Positions 53,305 to 62,619 of a stretch of 64,000 bases of DNA are shown here, piece after piece (position 1 is the first letter of the stretch; every line of letters begins with the position of its first letter). Position numbers and translations under genes: made by a program. This stretch comes from UMGS1519 sp963621885 (GTDB taxonomy: Bacteria; Actinomycetota; Coriobacteriia; Coriobacteriales; Eggerthellaceae): assembly GCA_963621885.1 (NCBI GenBank), contig CAVFFT010000004.1, forward strand, positions 1 to 64,000. Reading direction: 5' to 3'. The notes under the pieces are model-generated. The model saw nothing but the letters and a program-made list of their open reading frames with translations, was not told the origin of the DNA and did no database searches.

Positions 53305-54507
53305 TTACGCGACAACCATCACGACGCCGGAAAGCAGAATCGCCGCGCCGTAGACAAGTCCCAGGCACACATTGGCAGAGGTGATAGCCGACATAGCCGC
53401 CTGACGCGACTCGGCCTTCAGCGGGTTCCTGAAAAGCCCGGTCAGCGGGGGAATGGCGGACAACAGGAAGAGCAGCCCAAGCGAACCCGTGGGGTAGAAA
53501 ATAACCACGAGAAGCGCGATCAGGATTATCCACGCGAACACGAGAATATGGTAGACGGAAACCGCGTCCTTGCGCCCGAGCACGACGGCCAGTGTATTGC
53601 GGGAGGCCTTGCGGTCCTTCTCGATGTCGCAGGTGTTGTTCGTCATCATGATCAGCCCGATGCCGATGATGCACGGAAGCGACAGGATGATCACCAGGAA
53701 AGAAACGGTCCCGGTCAGCGCAATGTAGCACGCGAAGGTGATGAGGCCTCCCATAACCACGCCGCTGACGATTTCACCCGCGGGCGTGTAGGAAAGCGGC
53801 TTGGGGCCACCGGAATAGAGATATACGCACACCGCGCCGATAATCGCGATGACAAGCGGCAAGAAGCCGGCATTCACGATCACGTAGATGCCGAGAACGA
53901 AAGCCGCAACCAGGAAGGCGACCGCAAGGTTGCGCGCGCCATAAGGCTCAACATTGTTGTAAACCAGCACGGCGTCGGTCGGATCATCCTGATTTTCGCG
54001 CGTGTCGGTGCCAGCGACGAAATCCTTGTAGTCGTTGAAGGTGTTCACAGCAGACTGCATTAACACGCTGATAAGCAGAAGAACGACGACCATAAGTGAA
54101 GAGAGCTGGCCTTCATCGGCAGTCGCAAGGCACATGGCGAGAAATACCGGCATGATGGATGCGGCCCAGGTATGAGGCGCCGCGAGCTCGAGAATCATGT
54201 GCGGCGTCAAGCCGCCAAAGAGGCCCTTCGAATTCTCGTCGCCTTTGACCGCGGCATCGAAAATGGAAGGCTTGCCATTGCTGGTCTTCTTGCTCTTGGG
54301 AATGAGGTTCTTCATGCCTCGCGCGACATTGCCGTCGTTAGCCGGCTTTGCCGGCCGTGGTTTCGGCTTCTTGGAGGACGGACGCGCCTTTTGCGGCTTC
54401 GGGGCTTTCTGAGGCTTTTCAGGGCGCTGCTGAGCCTGAGGCTGAGTCTGAGCCGGATTATCCGCGGCCTGCGTATCCGGTGCCTGATTTTGCGTTGTCT
54501 CTGGCAT
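53305..54507 (-). CDS. menA: UbiA-family prenyltransferase, MenA-like, with disordered N-terminal extension
   Basis: A 400-residue membrane prenyltransferase. Two Asp-rich prenyl-diphosphate motifs are present, NTFNDYKDFVAGTDT and NNTCDIEKDRKASRNTLAV, as in 1,4-dihydroxy-2-naphthoate polyprenyltransferase, which makes demethylmenaquinone. About nine helices follow residue 95. The first 75 residues are Gln/Pro/Lys-rich and disordered, roughly 80 residues more than a usual MenA. Start ATG 54507 follows AGAGGA. The quinone product would serve FixCX. Confidence 0.85.
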   Translation of the reverse strand: MPETTQNQAPDTQAADNPAQTQPQAQQRPEKPQKAPKPQKARPSSKKPKPRPAKPANDGNVARGMKNLIPKSKKTSNGKPSIFDAAVKGDENSKGLFGGLTPHMILELAAPHTWAASIMPVFLAMCLATADEGQLSSLMVVVLLLISVLMQSAVNTFNDYKDFVAGTDTRENQDDPTDAVLVYNNVEPYGARNLAVAFLVAAFVLGIYVIVNAGFLPLVIAIIGAVCVYLYSGGPKPLSYTPAGEIVSGVVMGGLITFACYIALTGTVSFLVIILSLPCIIGIGLIMMTNNTCDIEKDRKASRNTLAVVLGRKDAVSVYHILVFAWIILIALLVVIFYPTGSLGLLFLLSAIPPLTGLFRNPLKAESRQAAMSAITSANVCLGLVYGAAILLSGVVMVVA

Positions 54508-54639
54508 AGTCTGTCCTCTGAATTACGTCTCGTCTTAATGCGTTCACCATTCTACTTCATAAGAGGGCCGGCCATGCGAGAGGTGAGCGAATGAGCACAT
54601 CTAGGTTTACATAACCTGTATTATCATACTTACATACAT

Positions 54640-54694
54640 AAACAAGGGGAGTGGCGCGTTCTGATTTGCAACCAGAATTCGCGCCAACTCCCCT
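54640..54694 (-). terminator. Terminator of nrdR-dut
   Basis: AGGGGAGTGGCGCG (54645-54658) pairs with CGCGCCAACTCCCCT (about 54680-54694) with one bulge, and TTCTG/CAGAA extends the stem inside. TTGTTTATG follows on the minus strand. Confidence 0.75.
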
Positions 54695-54709
54695 GTACAC
54701 AGCACTTGC

Positions 54710-55165
54710 TTAAGCGGAAAAGCCGCTACTGCCAAAACCGCCCGCGGCACGCTCGGTTTCATCAAGCTCATCGGCCATATGGAAATTCACGTTCTCAACC
54801 TTCATGATAACCAGCTGCGCAATGCGGTCGCCCGGTTCGATTTCAATCGCGTTCTTCGCATCAAGGTTTATCGCAATGACGCCAATATCGCCGCGATAAT
54901 TGCTATCGATAAGCCCCGGGCTATTCACGAGCGAAAGCCCCTTCTTGATCGCGGCGCCCGACCGCGGCAGCACAAAGCCCGCATAGCCTTCAGGAATCGC
55001 CATCGCGAGACCGGTCGGAATAAGCGCGCGCTCAAAGGGCTGCAGCACGACGCCTTCAAGGGCATGCAAATCGACACCCGCATCGCCGTGATACGCGTTC
55101 TCCGGCACAATGGCCTTCTCGTCGAGCTTCTTAATGGGAATATGCAGCTGGTCGAGTTGAGTCAT
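54710..55165 (-). CDS. dut: dUTP diphosphatase
   Basis: A 151-residue trimeric dUTPase with all five motifs: HGDAGVDLHA, PRSGAA, SPGLIDSNYRGDIGV, GDRIAQLVI and RAAGGFGSSG. It hydrolyses dUTP to dUMP, preventing uracil incorporation. It overlaps the nrdR stop by one base (TAATG), so dNTP supply regulator and enzyme are coexpressed. Confidence 0.97.
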   Translation of the reverse strand: MTQLDQLHIPIKKLDEKAIVPENAYHGDAGVDLHALEGVVLQPFERALIPTGLAMAIPEGYAGFVLPRSGAAIKKGLSLVNSPGLIDSNYRGDIGVIAINLDAKNAIEIEPGDRIAQLVIMKVENVNFHMADELDETERAAGGFGSSGFSA

Positions 55166-55611
55166 TAGCGATAGTCCTCCAATGCCTGTTTGAATTCCTC
55201 GATATTCTTGAAGTCCTTGTAGACACTTGCGAAGCGAATGTAAGCAACGTCATCAAGCCCCGCAAGACGCTCGAGCGCCATATCGCCCAGACGCTTCGAT
55301 GCAATCTGAGAGGTGTTTGTCGCCCGCAAATCAGCTTCGATATCATCTATCAGGGCGTTTACCTGATCCGCGCCAATAGGACGCTTGGTGCAAGCCGTCA
55401 CAAGGCCCCTGAAGAGCTTTTCACGGTTGTAGACCTCGGTAGACCCGTCCCGCTTCAAAACCGTCAGCGGAGAATCGCCCAGACGCTCATAGGTGGTGAA
55501 ACGCTGGCCGCAAGAAAGGCATTCCCTTCGGCGCCTAATGGTCGCGCCATCATCGGACGGACGCGAATCGACAACTTTTGAATCGGGATGGTTGCAGTTT
55601 GGGCACCGCAT
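55165..55611 (-). CDS. nrdR: Transcriptional repressor NrdR
   Basis: A 148-residue nucleotide-sensing repressor of ribonucleotide reductase genes. The N-terminal zinc ribbon is MRCPNCN and RRECLSCGQRFTTYER. The ATP-cone begins LTVLKRDGSTEVYNREKLFR. No nrd gene or obvious NrdR-box pair is visible in the window, so its targets lie elsewhere. Confidence 0.97.
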   Translation of the reverse strand: MRCPNCNHPDSKVVDSRPSDDGATIRRRRECLSCGQRFTTYERLGDSPLTVLKRDGSTEVYNREKLFRGLVTACTKRPIGADQVNALIDDIEADLRATNTSQIASKRLGDMALERLAGLDDVAYIRFASVYKDFKNIEEFKQALEDYR

Positions 55612-55742
55612 GTTACACGCTCCTTTGGAGTCCTGTCTCGTTTGTGGTCTCTTTTGACTCGCCGCGCTATTCTACCATGTAACCACAATATATAGTAGTA
55701 GGATTACGAACGGTGAATTCCCCGTTGCGGAAGGTGGCCTGC

Positions 55743-57686
55743 ATGCCTAAAGAAGATGCGCTCAAGATAGTTTTGGCTCAAATCGAGGTCGTACCCGGCC
55801 AACCAAGCCGCAATTTCGAAACGATGGCAGCCTGCATAAAGAGAGCTCGCGAAGCTCAAGCGGACCTCGTGGTCTTCCCCGAAATGTGCGTCGGCGGCTA
55901 TTTCCTCGCCGACCGTTGGAACGACAACGCCTTCGTAGACTATCTCGATTCCTTCAACGAGAAGATTCGCGCCCTTTCGGAAGGGATTGGCGTGATTTTC
56001 GGCAATGTGAGCCGCCGCTATATGGAGCCCACGCATCGCGGCAAGGACGGCCGAATCGTGCGCTATAACACCGCCCTGTTCGCGCAGAATGGCGAATGGG
56101 TGCCGCGTTGCGGCAGCGACACCGCACCGGCAGGTCGCTATCTCAAGTCTCTCCAGCCGGACTATCGTATGTTCGATGACGAGCGCTATTTCCTCTCGTC
56201 GGTCGATGATGCTGAGTTTTATGAGGACAAGTCCTGGGAGCAGGACTGGCTTGCGCCTTTCGCATTCAAATGCGGAGGCCGCACGATTCGCATTGGCCTT
56301 CAGGTCTGCGAGGATCTGTGGTCAGGCGATTACGCACAGGATATCACCCGCTTTTATGCCGAAGGCGACTGCAACCTCATCGTGAACATCAGCGCTTCCC
56401 CATGGACGCTCAACAAGGACGCGGGGCGTGACAAGCGGGTTCTCGAGCATGCAAAAGAACTGTCGCAGATTCCCCCGCTCGCCTACGTCAATTGCGTTGG
56501 CATGCAAAACACCGGTAAGAACGTCCTCTCCTTTGATGGCGGGTCTGCCCTCTATGGCTGCAAAGGTGAACGAATCACTTCGGCTCGCGACGATTTCGAA
56601 GAGGATTTCGTCCTAGTATCGCTTGACCTTGAGAATGGCGCGGCTGATATCGAGATTGAAGCGTCAGGCCCGACCTCTTACGCCGACGAGGATGAAAAGA
56701 CGCTCGACGCGCTGGTGAGCACGCTTCGCCGCTTCGATGCCCAGACTTTCCCTTGGGGCCCCAAATGGATCATCGGCCTTTCAGGCGGCATCGACAGCAG
56801 CGTGACGGCTGCTCTTATGTATCTCGCCTTTGGCGGTCCTGACCGCATCGTCGGCTACAACCTCGCCACGCGCTACAATTCCGACGCGACAAAGATGAAC
56901 GCTTACAATCTCGCGACAAGCCTCGGGCTTCGCCTGGTCAACGGCTCGATTGAGGACGTGGTCAACGCGACGGCAAGCGTTATGGCCCTGTATGGCTACC
57001 CCGAAGAGAAAATCAGCGGCCTTGCACAGGAAAACGTGCAGGCGCGTTTGCGCGGCCACATGCTTTCGACCTTCGCTGCGGTTGAATCGGGCGTCATCAT
57101 GAACAACGGCAACAAGGTGGAATCGGCGCTTGGCTATGCCACCTTGTATGGCGACGCAATCGGGGCCATTTCTCCCCTTGGCGACATCACGAAGGCGCGC
57201 CTCTTCAGGATTGCGCGGATTATCAACCGGCGTCTGGGTCAGGAAGTGGTCCCCGAGAATCTCATTCCGGAGCTCACTGAAGATGGCTACAACTGGGAAA
57301 CGATGCCTTCAGCGGAGCTCCGCGATGCGCAAACCGATCCAATGAAATGGTTCTATCACGACTACCTGATTGAGCGCCTTACCAATTATCCGGGTTACGG
57401 AATCGAACGCATCATGCGCGAATACCTCGATGGAACGCTGCAGGCAGGTGAAATGGGGAAATGGATCCGCTTCTACGGTCTCGACGACCCGAAAGCCTTC
57501 ATCGAGGACATCGAGTGGGTGAATGGCAAGATTGCAAAATCGGTCTTCAAGCGAATACAGATGCCGCCCGTCGTGACGGTGACGCGTGGATCCTTTGGCT
57601 TCGACATCCGCGAGAATCAGATTACGCTCGAGAAAACGCCCGAGTATCTCGAGCTGCGCGAGAAGATTCTGGCGCTCGCGAAATAG
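55743..57686 (+). CDS. nadE: Glutamine-dependent NAD+ synthetase
   Basis: A 647-residue two-domain enzyme making NAD+ from deamido-NAD+, ATP and glutamine. The N-terminal nitrilase-type glutaminase has the catalytic Glu in VVFPEMCVGGYF and the Cys in LQVCEDLWSGDY. The C-terminal synthetase has the ATP pyrophosphatase loop GLSGGIDSSVTAALM (about residue 345) and NKVESALGYATLYGD. Length fits the long glutamine-hydrolysing class. Start ATG 55743 follows GGAAGGTGG; a GTG 30 bases upstream lacks a site. Confidence 0.96.
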   Translation: MPKEDALKIVLAQIEVVPGQPSRNFETMAACIKRAREAQADLVVFPEMCVGGYFLADRWNDNAFVDYLDSFNEKIRALSEGIGVIFGNVSRRYMEPTHRGKDGRIVRYNTALFAQNGEWVPRCGSDTAPAGRYLKSLQPDYRMFDDERYFLSSVDDAEFYEDKSWEQDWLAPFAFKCGGRTIRIGLQVCEDLWSGDYAQDITRFYAEGDCNLIVNISASPWTLNKDAGRDKRVLEHAKELSQIPPLAYVNCVGMQNTGKNVLSFDGGSALYGCKGERITSARDDFEEDFVLVSLDLENGAADIEIEASGPTSYADEDEKTLDALVSTLRRFDAQTFPWGPKWIIGLSGGIDSSVTAALMYLAFGGPDRIVGYNLATRYNSDATKMNAYNLATSLGLRLVNGSIEDVVNATASVMALYGYPEEKISGLAQENVQARLRGHMLSTFAAVESGVIMNNGNKVESALGYATLYGDAIGAISPLGDITKARLFRIARIINRRLGQEVVPENLIPELTEDGYNWETMPSAELRDAQTDPMKWFYHDYLIERLTNYPGYGIERIMREYLDGTLQAGEMGKWIRFYGLDDPKAFIEDIEWVNGKIAKSVFKRIQMPPVVTVTRGSFGFDIRENQITLEKTPEYLELREKILALAK

Positions 57687-57757
57687 GACAGTAAAAACAA
57701 CTTCATAAGAAGTAGTGCGCTCATACGCGGTAAGAGTGACGCTACGCGCGCCAAATG

Positions 57758-57790
57758 GAGAGGCCTCGTGTTATCACAAGGCCTCTTCCC
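57758..57790 (+). terminator. Terminator after nadE
   Basis: AGAGGCCT/AGGCCTCT (about 57759-57766 with 57779-57786), then TCCCC. The rest of 57791-57984 holds no recognised feature. Confidence 0.6.
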
Positions 57791-57984
57791 CGTCGCATAG
57801 CCAAAGATGCCAAAGCTACATCAATGCATCCGCTTACGCGCGGCTACTATCGGACCTGCTACTCAGAACCTTTCGAAACTCTGTGCGGCTGTCTAAATCA
57901 GCCTTACGTGAAGATCGTTAAGGCGATGCCAGCGCATGCAACATTCTGCGCGGTCGCGATAAAGCAGCCGCGCGAAACCGCTTC

Positions 57985-58473
57985 TTATAGAAACAGGAAC
58001 ATGAGCGCAATTACGAGGCTCAAGCCGATTGCGCCGAAGCGAAGCACTTCGGAGAAGCTCGTCTTTCCTGAATCGACTCCCGCAAGAGAACCGCGATTCA
58101 GACCATCCAAAAGATACCAGGACAATTCGCCGCTCTTCACGGACGCGTAGGTGTCGGAAAGCACACGCGTAGAAGGCGCATACGGGTCGTAAGATTCACA
58201 GGCAAGATCTTGAAGCGTCATGCGCTGTGCAGGGCGAAGATAAGCCGTATCCGTTAATTGAGAAGCACCTGCGTAATGGGCGGCATTGCGACGGACAGAA
58301 GGGGAAGCGGAAATCGTCTGGTTGCCAAACGTTTCAGGCGCATCCAAACGCCGATGGGATTCATAGCTGCGGCGTGCAATGTCATAATCGATGACATGTT
58401 TATCCGCACCCTGAGGCTTTGGGTACGCAAGGGCCGAAGTTCCCTGGATTTCGTAGAGAAGTCGCTCAGACAT
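57985..58473 (-). CDS. SOS-controlled tail-anchored protein of unknown function
   Basis: A 162-residue protein that I do not recognise. The first 140 residues are soluble, hydrophilic and Tyr/Ser/Arg-rich, with no LysM, HTH or nuclease motif. The last 17 residues form one hydrophobic helix (FGAIGLSLVIALMFLFL) ending at the C-terminus, so it should be tail-anchored with its body in the cytoplasm. ATG 58473 follows AAGGAG. Its promoter (TTGACG-17-TATTAT) contains one SOS box in the spacer and has another at the start site, so LexA must control it. SOS genes beside lexA in Gram-positives are often membrane-bound division inhibitors (YneA, DivS, ChiZ). An equivalent role here is inferred from context only. 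Confidence 0.8.
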   Translation of the reverse strand: MSERLLYEIQGTSALAYPKPQGADKHVIDYDIARRSYESHRRLDAPETFGNQTISASPSVRRNAAHYAGASQLTDTAYLRPAQRMTLQDLACESYDPYAPSTRVLSDTYASVKSGELSWYLLDGLNRGSLAGVDSGKTSFSEVLRFGAIGLSLVIALMFLFL

Positions 58474-58486
58474 CCGATCTCCTTAC

Positions 58487-58516
58487 TTGCATAGAACCTT
58501 TGTTCGTGTTTATAAT
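58487..58516 (+). promoter_or_regulatory. lexA promoter
   Basis: TTGCAT (58487-58492), 18-bp spacer, TATAAT (58511-58516). SOS boxes at 58493-58506 (spacer) and 58521-58534 (start site) give direct autorepression. Confidence 0.65.
58493..58506. promoter_or_regulatory. SOS (LexA) box 1
   Basis: AGAAC-CTTT-GTTCG: both GAAC/GTTC half-sites intact, outer C replaced by A on one side. It is nearest the divergent tail-anchored gene. Confidence 0.65.
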
Positions 58517-58540
58517 AAATCGAACATTCGTTCCCGTCAA
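58512..58540 (-). promoter_or_regulatory. Promoter of the divergent SOS gene
   Basis: TTGACG (58540-58535) and TATTAT (58517-58512) with a 17-bp spacer on the minus strand, close to consensus. Its -10 shares bases with the lexA -10. Confidence 0.7.
58521..58534. promoter_or_regulatory. SOS (LexA) box 2
   Basis: CGAAC-ATTC-GTTCC matches the Gram-positive consensus CGAACRNRYGTTYC at all but one degenerate position. It lies in the shared centre of the divergent promoters. Confidence 0.85.
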
Positions 58541-58548
58541 TAAGAAAT

Positions 58549-58562
58549 CGTACATATGTTCG
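58549..58562. promoter_or_regulatory. SOS (LexA) box 3
   Basis: CGTAC-ATAT-GTTCG, one mismatch (T for A) from CGAAC-N4-GTTCG. It lies just before the lexA ribosome-binding site. Confidence 0.65.
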
Positions 58563-58571
58563 GAGGAAGCA

Positions 58572-59225
58572 ATGTCAGAGCTTACGAAAAAGCAAAGGCT
58601 GGTTCTCGAGACCATTGCGCGCGCGATTGACGAAAAAGGCTACGTTCCGGCCGTGCGCGAAATCTGTACTGCCATCGGCCTCTCCTCCCCTTCCACCGTG
58701 CAGGTTCATTTGAATAGCCTCGAGAAGGGCGGCTTCATCCATCGCGATTCTCAGAAATCACGCTCGATCACGATTACCGCCAAAGGCCAAGAGGAGCTAG
58801 GCTTGTCCGAGGAGGAGCCTGTCGTCTACCAGGAACCATCCGATTTCAACCTGATAACGCTTCCTCTCGTTGGTCAGGTTGCGGCGGGCGTTCCCATTCT
58901 CGCGGAAGAGAACATCGAGGACAGAATCACCCTTCCCGTCGACATCGTGGGCGATTCCGCCTCTTTCCTGCTTTCGGTACGCGGCGAATCCATGATCGAA
59001 GCGGGTATCAATGATGGCGACTACCTCGTAGTCAAAGAGCAGCCGACTGCGGTGAATGGCGATATCGTTGTCGCACTCATTGACGATGGCGCGACCGTCA
59101 AGCGCTACTTCCGCGAGAAGGACCATATCCGGCTTCAGCCCGAGAACTCCTCGATGGATCCCATCATCACGCGTGATTGCGCAATTGTCGGAAAGGTTGT
59201 CGCCCTCTTCCGCCGCGTCTATTAA
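58572..59225 (+). CDS. lexA: SOS repressor LexA
   Basis: A 217-residue repressor. The winged HTH covers residues 1-70 (LTKKQRLVLETIARAIDEKG and LSSPSTVQVHLNSLEKGGFI). The self-cleavage site is Ala105-Gly106 (VGQVAAGVP), the catalytic dyad Ser140 (VRGESMIEAG) and Lys177 (ATVKRYF). RecA filaments trigger cleavage and derepress SOS genes. ATG 58572 follows GGAGG. Confidence 0.97.
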   Translation: MSELTKKQRLVLETIARAIDEKGYVPAVREICTAIGLSSPSTVQVHLNSLEKGGFIHRDSQKSRSITITAKGQEELGLSEEEPVVYQEPSDFNLITLPLVGQVAAGVPILAEENIEDRITLPVDIVGDSASFLLSVRGESMIEAGINDGDYLVVKEQPTAVNGDIVVALIDDGATVKRYFREKDHIRLQPENSSMDPIITRDCAIVGKVVALFRRVY

Positions 59226-59482
59226 GGCAAACAGCCAAGCGTTTGGCATCCTCCCGAAGCACGTCGCCTACCCGCCCCTTCCCTCTTGTATGAGTCGCAA
59301 GGGGCGGCGCTCTTTAGGTCTGTCAAATCGATTGGTGATCGTACTCTTCCATTGGTAGAGCCAACCGGCTGAACGAAATAGCGTTCCAATCGCTTTGTTG
59401 CAAAGCCCCACCTTGATGGCCTTATGTCTTCTCGTCGAGCCAAAAGACGTATCGAACATGAGTTCTGCTATACTGTGCCGCA

Positions 59483-59559
59483 CGGGATGTGGCGCAGTCT
59501 GGTAGCGCGCTTGCTTTGGGAGCAAGATGTCGCAGGTTCGAATCCTGTCATCCCGACCA
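59483..59559 (+). tRNA. tRNA-Pro (anticodon TGG)
   Basis: Acceptor CGGGATG/CATCCCG, anticodon loop TTTGGGA, T-loop TTCGAAT, encoded CCA. Confidence 0.95.
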
Positions 59560-59573
59560 CCTACAACAAACAA

Positions 59574-59612
59574 GGCCATGGTTCCCATTCAGGAAGAGCC
59601 ATGGCCGTTTTC
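59574..59612 (+). terminator. Terminator after tRNA-Pro
   Basis: GGCCATGG/CCATGGCC stem (59574-59581 with 59599-59606), then GTTTTC. Confidence 0.75.
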
Positions 59613-59657
59613 GTGGATGTGCCTATTGGGCGGAGTGCAGGACTTCCGCTTCTAGCC

Positions 59658-59786
59658 TTACCCATCTGTCGGTGACTTAGCGAGCAAGTCCTTGGCGGTG
59701 CCGTTGAGTGCATTGTAGTCCCTTTCGGGCGCGGCGTTCCCTTCTGCGGTCTGGTCAACTGCGGGTGCGGCGTTATCTTCTGCCAC
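59658..59786 (-). CDS. Small 42-residue protein, possible phage scaffold fragment
   Basis: GTG at 59786 is preceded by GGAGGG four bases upstream and the frame ends at TAA 59658. The product MAEDNAAPAVDQTAEGNAAP... is acidic, Ala-rich and has a short helix (YNALNGTAKDLLAKS). Its composition resembles the N-terminus of phage scaffold proteins, which would normally lie downstream of the minor head gene, as here. It is too short to be complete. It could also be a chance frame. Confidence 0.4.
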   Translation of the reverse strand: MAEDNAAPAVDQTAEGNAAPERDYNALNGTAKDLLAKSPTDG

Positions 59787-59803
59787 GGTTCCCTCCTTCC
59801 CGT

Positions 59804-59838
59804 GCCCGTGCGGGCGCGGCTCGTGCCCCGTGCGGGGC
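59804..59838. repeat. Tandem GTGCGG hairpins
   Basis: GCCCGTGCGGGC (59804-59815) and GCCCCGTGCGGGGC (59825-59838). A third hairpin with the same CCGTGCGG core is the tRNA-Leu terminator at 59857-59876. On the plus strand the second is followed by GCTTTTATG. Confidence 0.6.
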
Positions 59839-59849
59839 GCTTTTATGTA

Positions 59850-59876
59850 TGAAAAAGGGCGCCCGTGCGGACGCCC
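59850..59876 (-). terminator. Terminator after tRNA-Leu(CAG)
   Basis: GGGCG/CGCCC stem with inner CCG/CGG (59857-59876); on the minus strand it is followed by TTTTTC. Confidence 0.75.
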
Positions 59877-59897
59877 TGAATCATAGGTTTTGGATGC

Positions 59898-59984
59898 TGG
59901 TCGGGGCGGCGGGAATCGAACCCGCATGGGCTTGCGCCCGCGTGCTCCTGAGACACGCGCGTCTGCCTGTTCCGCCACGCCCCG
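59898..59984 (-). tRNA. tRNA-Leu (anticodon CAG)
   Basis: Class II tRNA, 87 nt: acceptor CGGGGCG/CGCCCCG, anticodon loop CTCAGGA, long variable arm GCGGGCGCAAGCCC, T-loop TTCGATT, encoded CCA. Confidence 0.93.
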
Positions 59985-60003
59985 ATGTGGTAAAATAAAT
60001 CTG

Positions 60004-60053
60004 TGCCAAGAAAAGCCTGGGTTAGTCGCCGGGGCAAATTCCTTGGCACTTTT
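60004..60053. terminator. Bidirectional terminator-like hairpin
   Basis: TGCCAAG/CTTGGCA stem with a 30-base loop; CTTTTTT follows on plus and AGATTTATTTT on minus. It ends the minus-strand phage pseudogene. A plus-strand TAAAAT 10 bases upstream could also drive a very short RNA. Confidence 0.6.
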
Positions 60054-60840
60054 TTATTTCTTGTAAAGTCTTGCAGACCCATCCCTTATTACCATGATCC
60101 TTTTTGCTCGCGGGTCTTCAAGCATGTCAACCACTGCGGACTCGATGGATTCGGCGTTCCCGTTTACCGACAGGTCGACTATCACGCTGTCGGACTGCAA
60201 GAGGCCATCGCCCACCCGCGACCTTGCCTTTGTCGGATTCTCGGTTGAGATTCGCTTAATCTCCCATAGCTCACCATCAAGCCTGATGTCTGGAGTGTGG
60301 TCACCCTGTCTGATTGATGGAACAAGGAATTCAATCTCATGCCCTTTGCGAGATAGCCAGGATGCGAGCTGGATTTCTTTGCCTTCAGGTTTCGCCCCAT
60401 GCTGGCAAATGATTACCCCTTCAAGCTCATAGGTTTTCACGAACTGCTCGAAGACCCCCGCGTAATCGCGTGCGATTTTCCACTCGTGCCATACCTTTGG
60501 TACTGACTGGTTGATAGCTTCGGCTTCAGCCTTAACGCCCGCTATCGGGAGATCATAGAAGCCATCCTCGTAACGAACCATGGACTCAATGCGTTTCCAT
60601 GTCCTATACGCAACCATCGGGTCATGCCCTTCCACCAACTCCGCCATCGGGTGTCCTCGAAGCCCGGCACGACCTTGCAGTCGCAGCCGCGATGGAAGTG
60701 CATGAATTCGCCTGCCGTCTTGCGCGAATGGTAGACCGCGCCGCGCGATGCGAGCATCAGGCAGAACACGCAGTTCTCGCGTCCCGTCGTCACGCGGGCG
60801 AACCCCACGCCCTTCTTGCGGTCGCGCTTGGCGTAGGATC
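60054..60840 (-). pseudogene. Remnant of phage minor head (MuF-type) protein fused to a CdiA-like toxin domain
   Basis: Two reading frames together give one protein. The 5' frame encodes KKGVGFARVTTGRENCVFCL, ASRGAVYHSRKTAG and HFHRGCDCKVVPGFE, the Cys/His end of phage minor capsid proteins. Just after GFE a one-base loss (or -1 shift) near 60656 moves reading to the frame giving HPMAELVEGHDPMVAYRTWK and about 200 more residues. These end in a CdiA C-terminal-type nuclease domain (HTPDIRLDGELWEIKR, then SDSVIVDLS). The 5' part of the gene is missing: homology starts abruptly near 60840, next to the tRNA-Asn terminator. MuF-toxin fusions are known polymorphic phage toxins. No immunity gene is present. 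Confidence 0.75.
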
Positions 60841-60849
60841 CAGATAAAC

Positions 60850-60880
60850 AAAAAGCCCCGAACCTATTGGCCCGGGGCTT
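60850..60880 (-). terminator. Terminator after tRNA-Asn
   Basis: AAGCCCCG/CGGGGCTT stem on the minus strand followed by TTTGTTT. It abuts the truncated end of the phage remnant. Confidence 0.85.
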
Positions 60881-60888
60881 GTAATTAC

Positions 60889-60963
60889 TGGCTCCTCGGG
60901 TAGGACTCGAACCTACAACCCTCCGGTTAACAGCCGGATGCTCTACCATTGAGCTACCGAGGA
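60889..60963 (-). tRNA. tRNA-Asn (anticodon GTT)
   Basis: Acceptor TCCTCGG/CCGAGGA, anticodon loop CTGTTAA, T-loop TTCGAGT, encoded CCA. Confidence 0.95.
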
Positions 60964-61156
60964 ATGTCAACGGTTTTTCAACACGCAAGTGATTATTATA
61001 GTCAGACTCTCAGCTCTTGCAAGGGGTAATTTTGATCAATTTGCAAGTTTCTTTTGCTTTCACAAAACCAGCGCATGCACCCGCGAAATTCGCGCTCATC
61101 AACCCGCACGCGCAGTCGCAAATCGACCGCATCACTCTCGCACGCTTCTCCTAACG

Positions 61157-62521
<1,365 letters not shown>

Positions 62522-62619
62522 GCTAACTCCCTTTCAGATCGATTTCACGCTTATACGTACAGTAATCCAAACGTTATTTATATCACATTATCTTTGCAGC
62601 TCACAGCGCCTCTCGATGT

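Noticed and set aside
60003..60053. Tiny plus-strand RNA gene between TAAAAT and the T-rich hairpin
   Set aside because: The hairpin is explained as the terminator of the minus-strand phage remnant, and no -35 supports a plus promoter.
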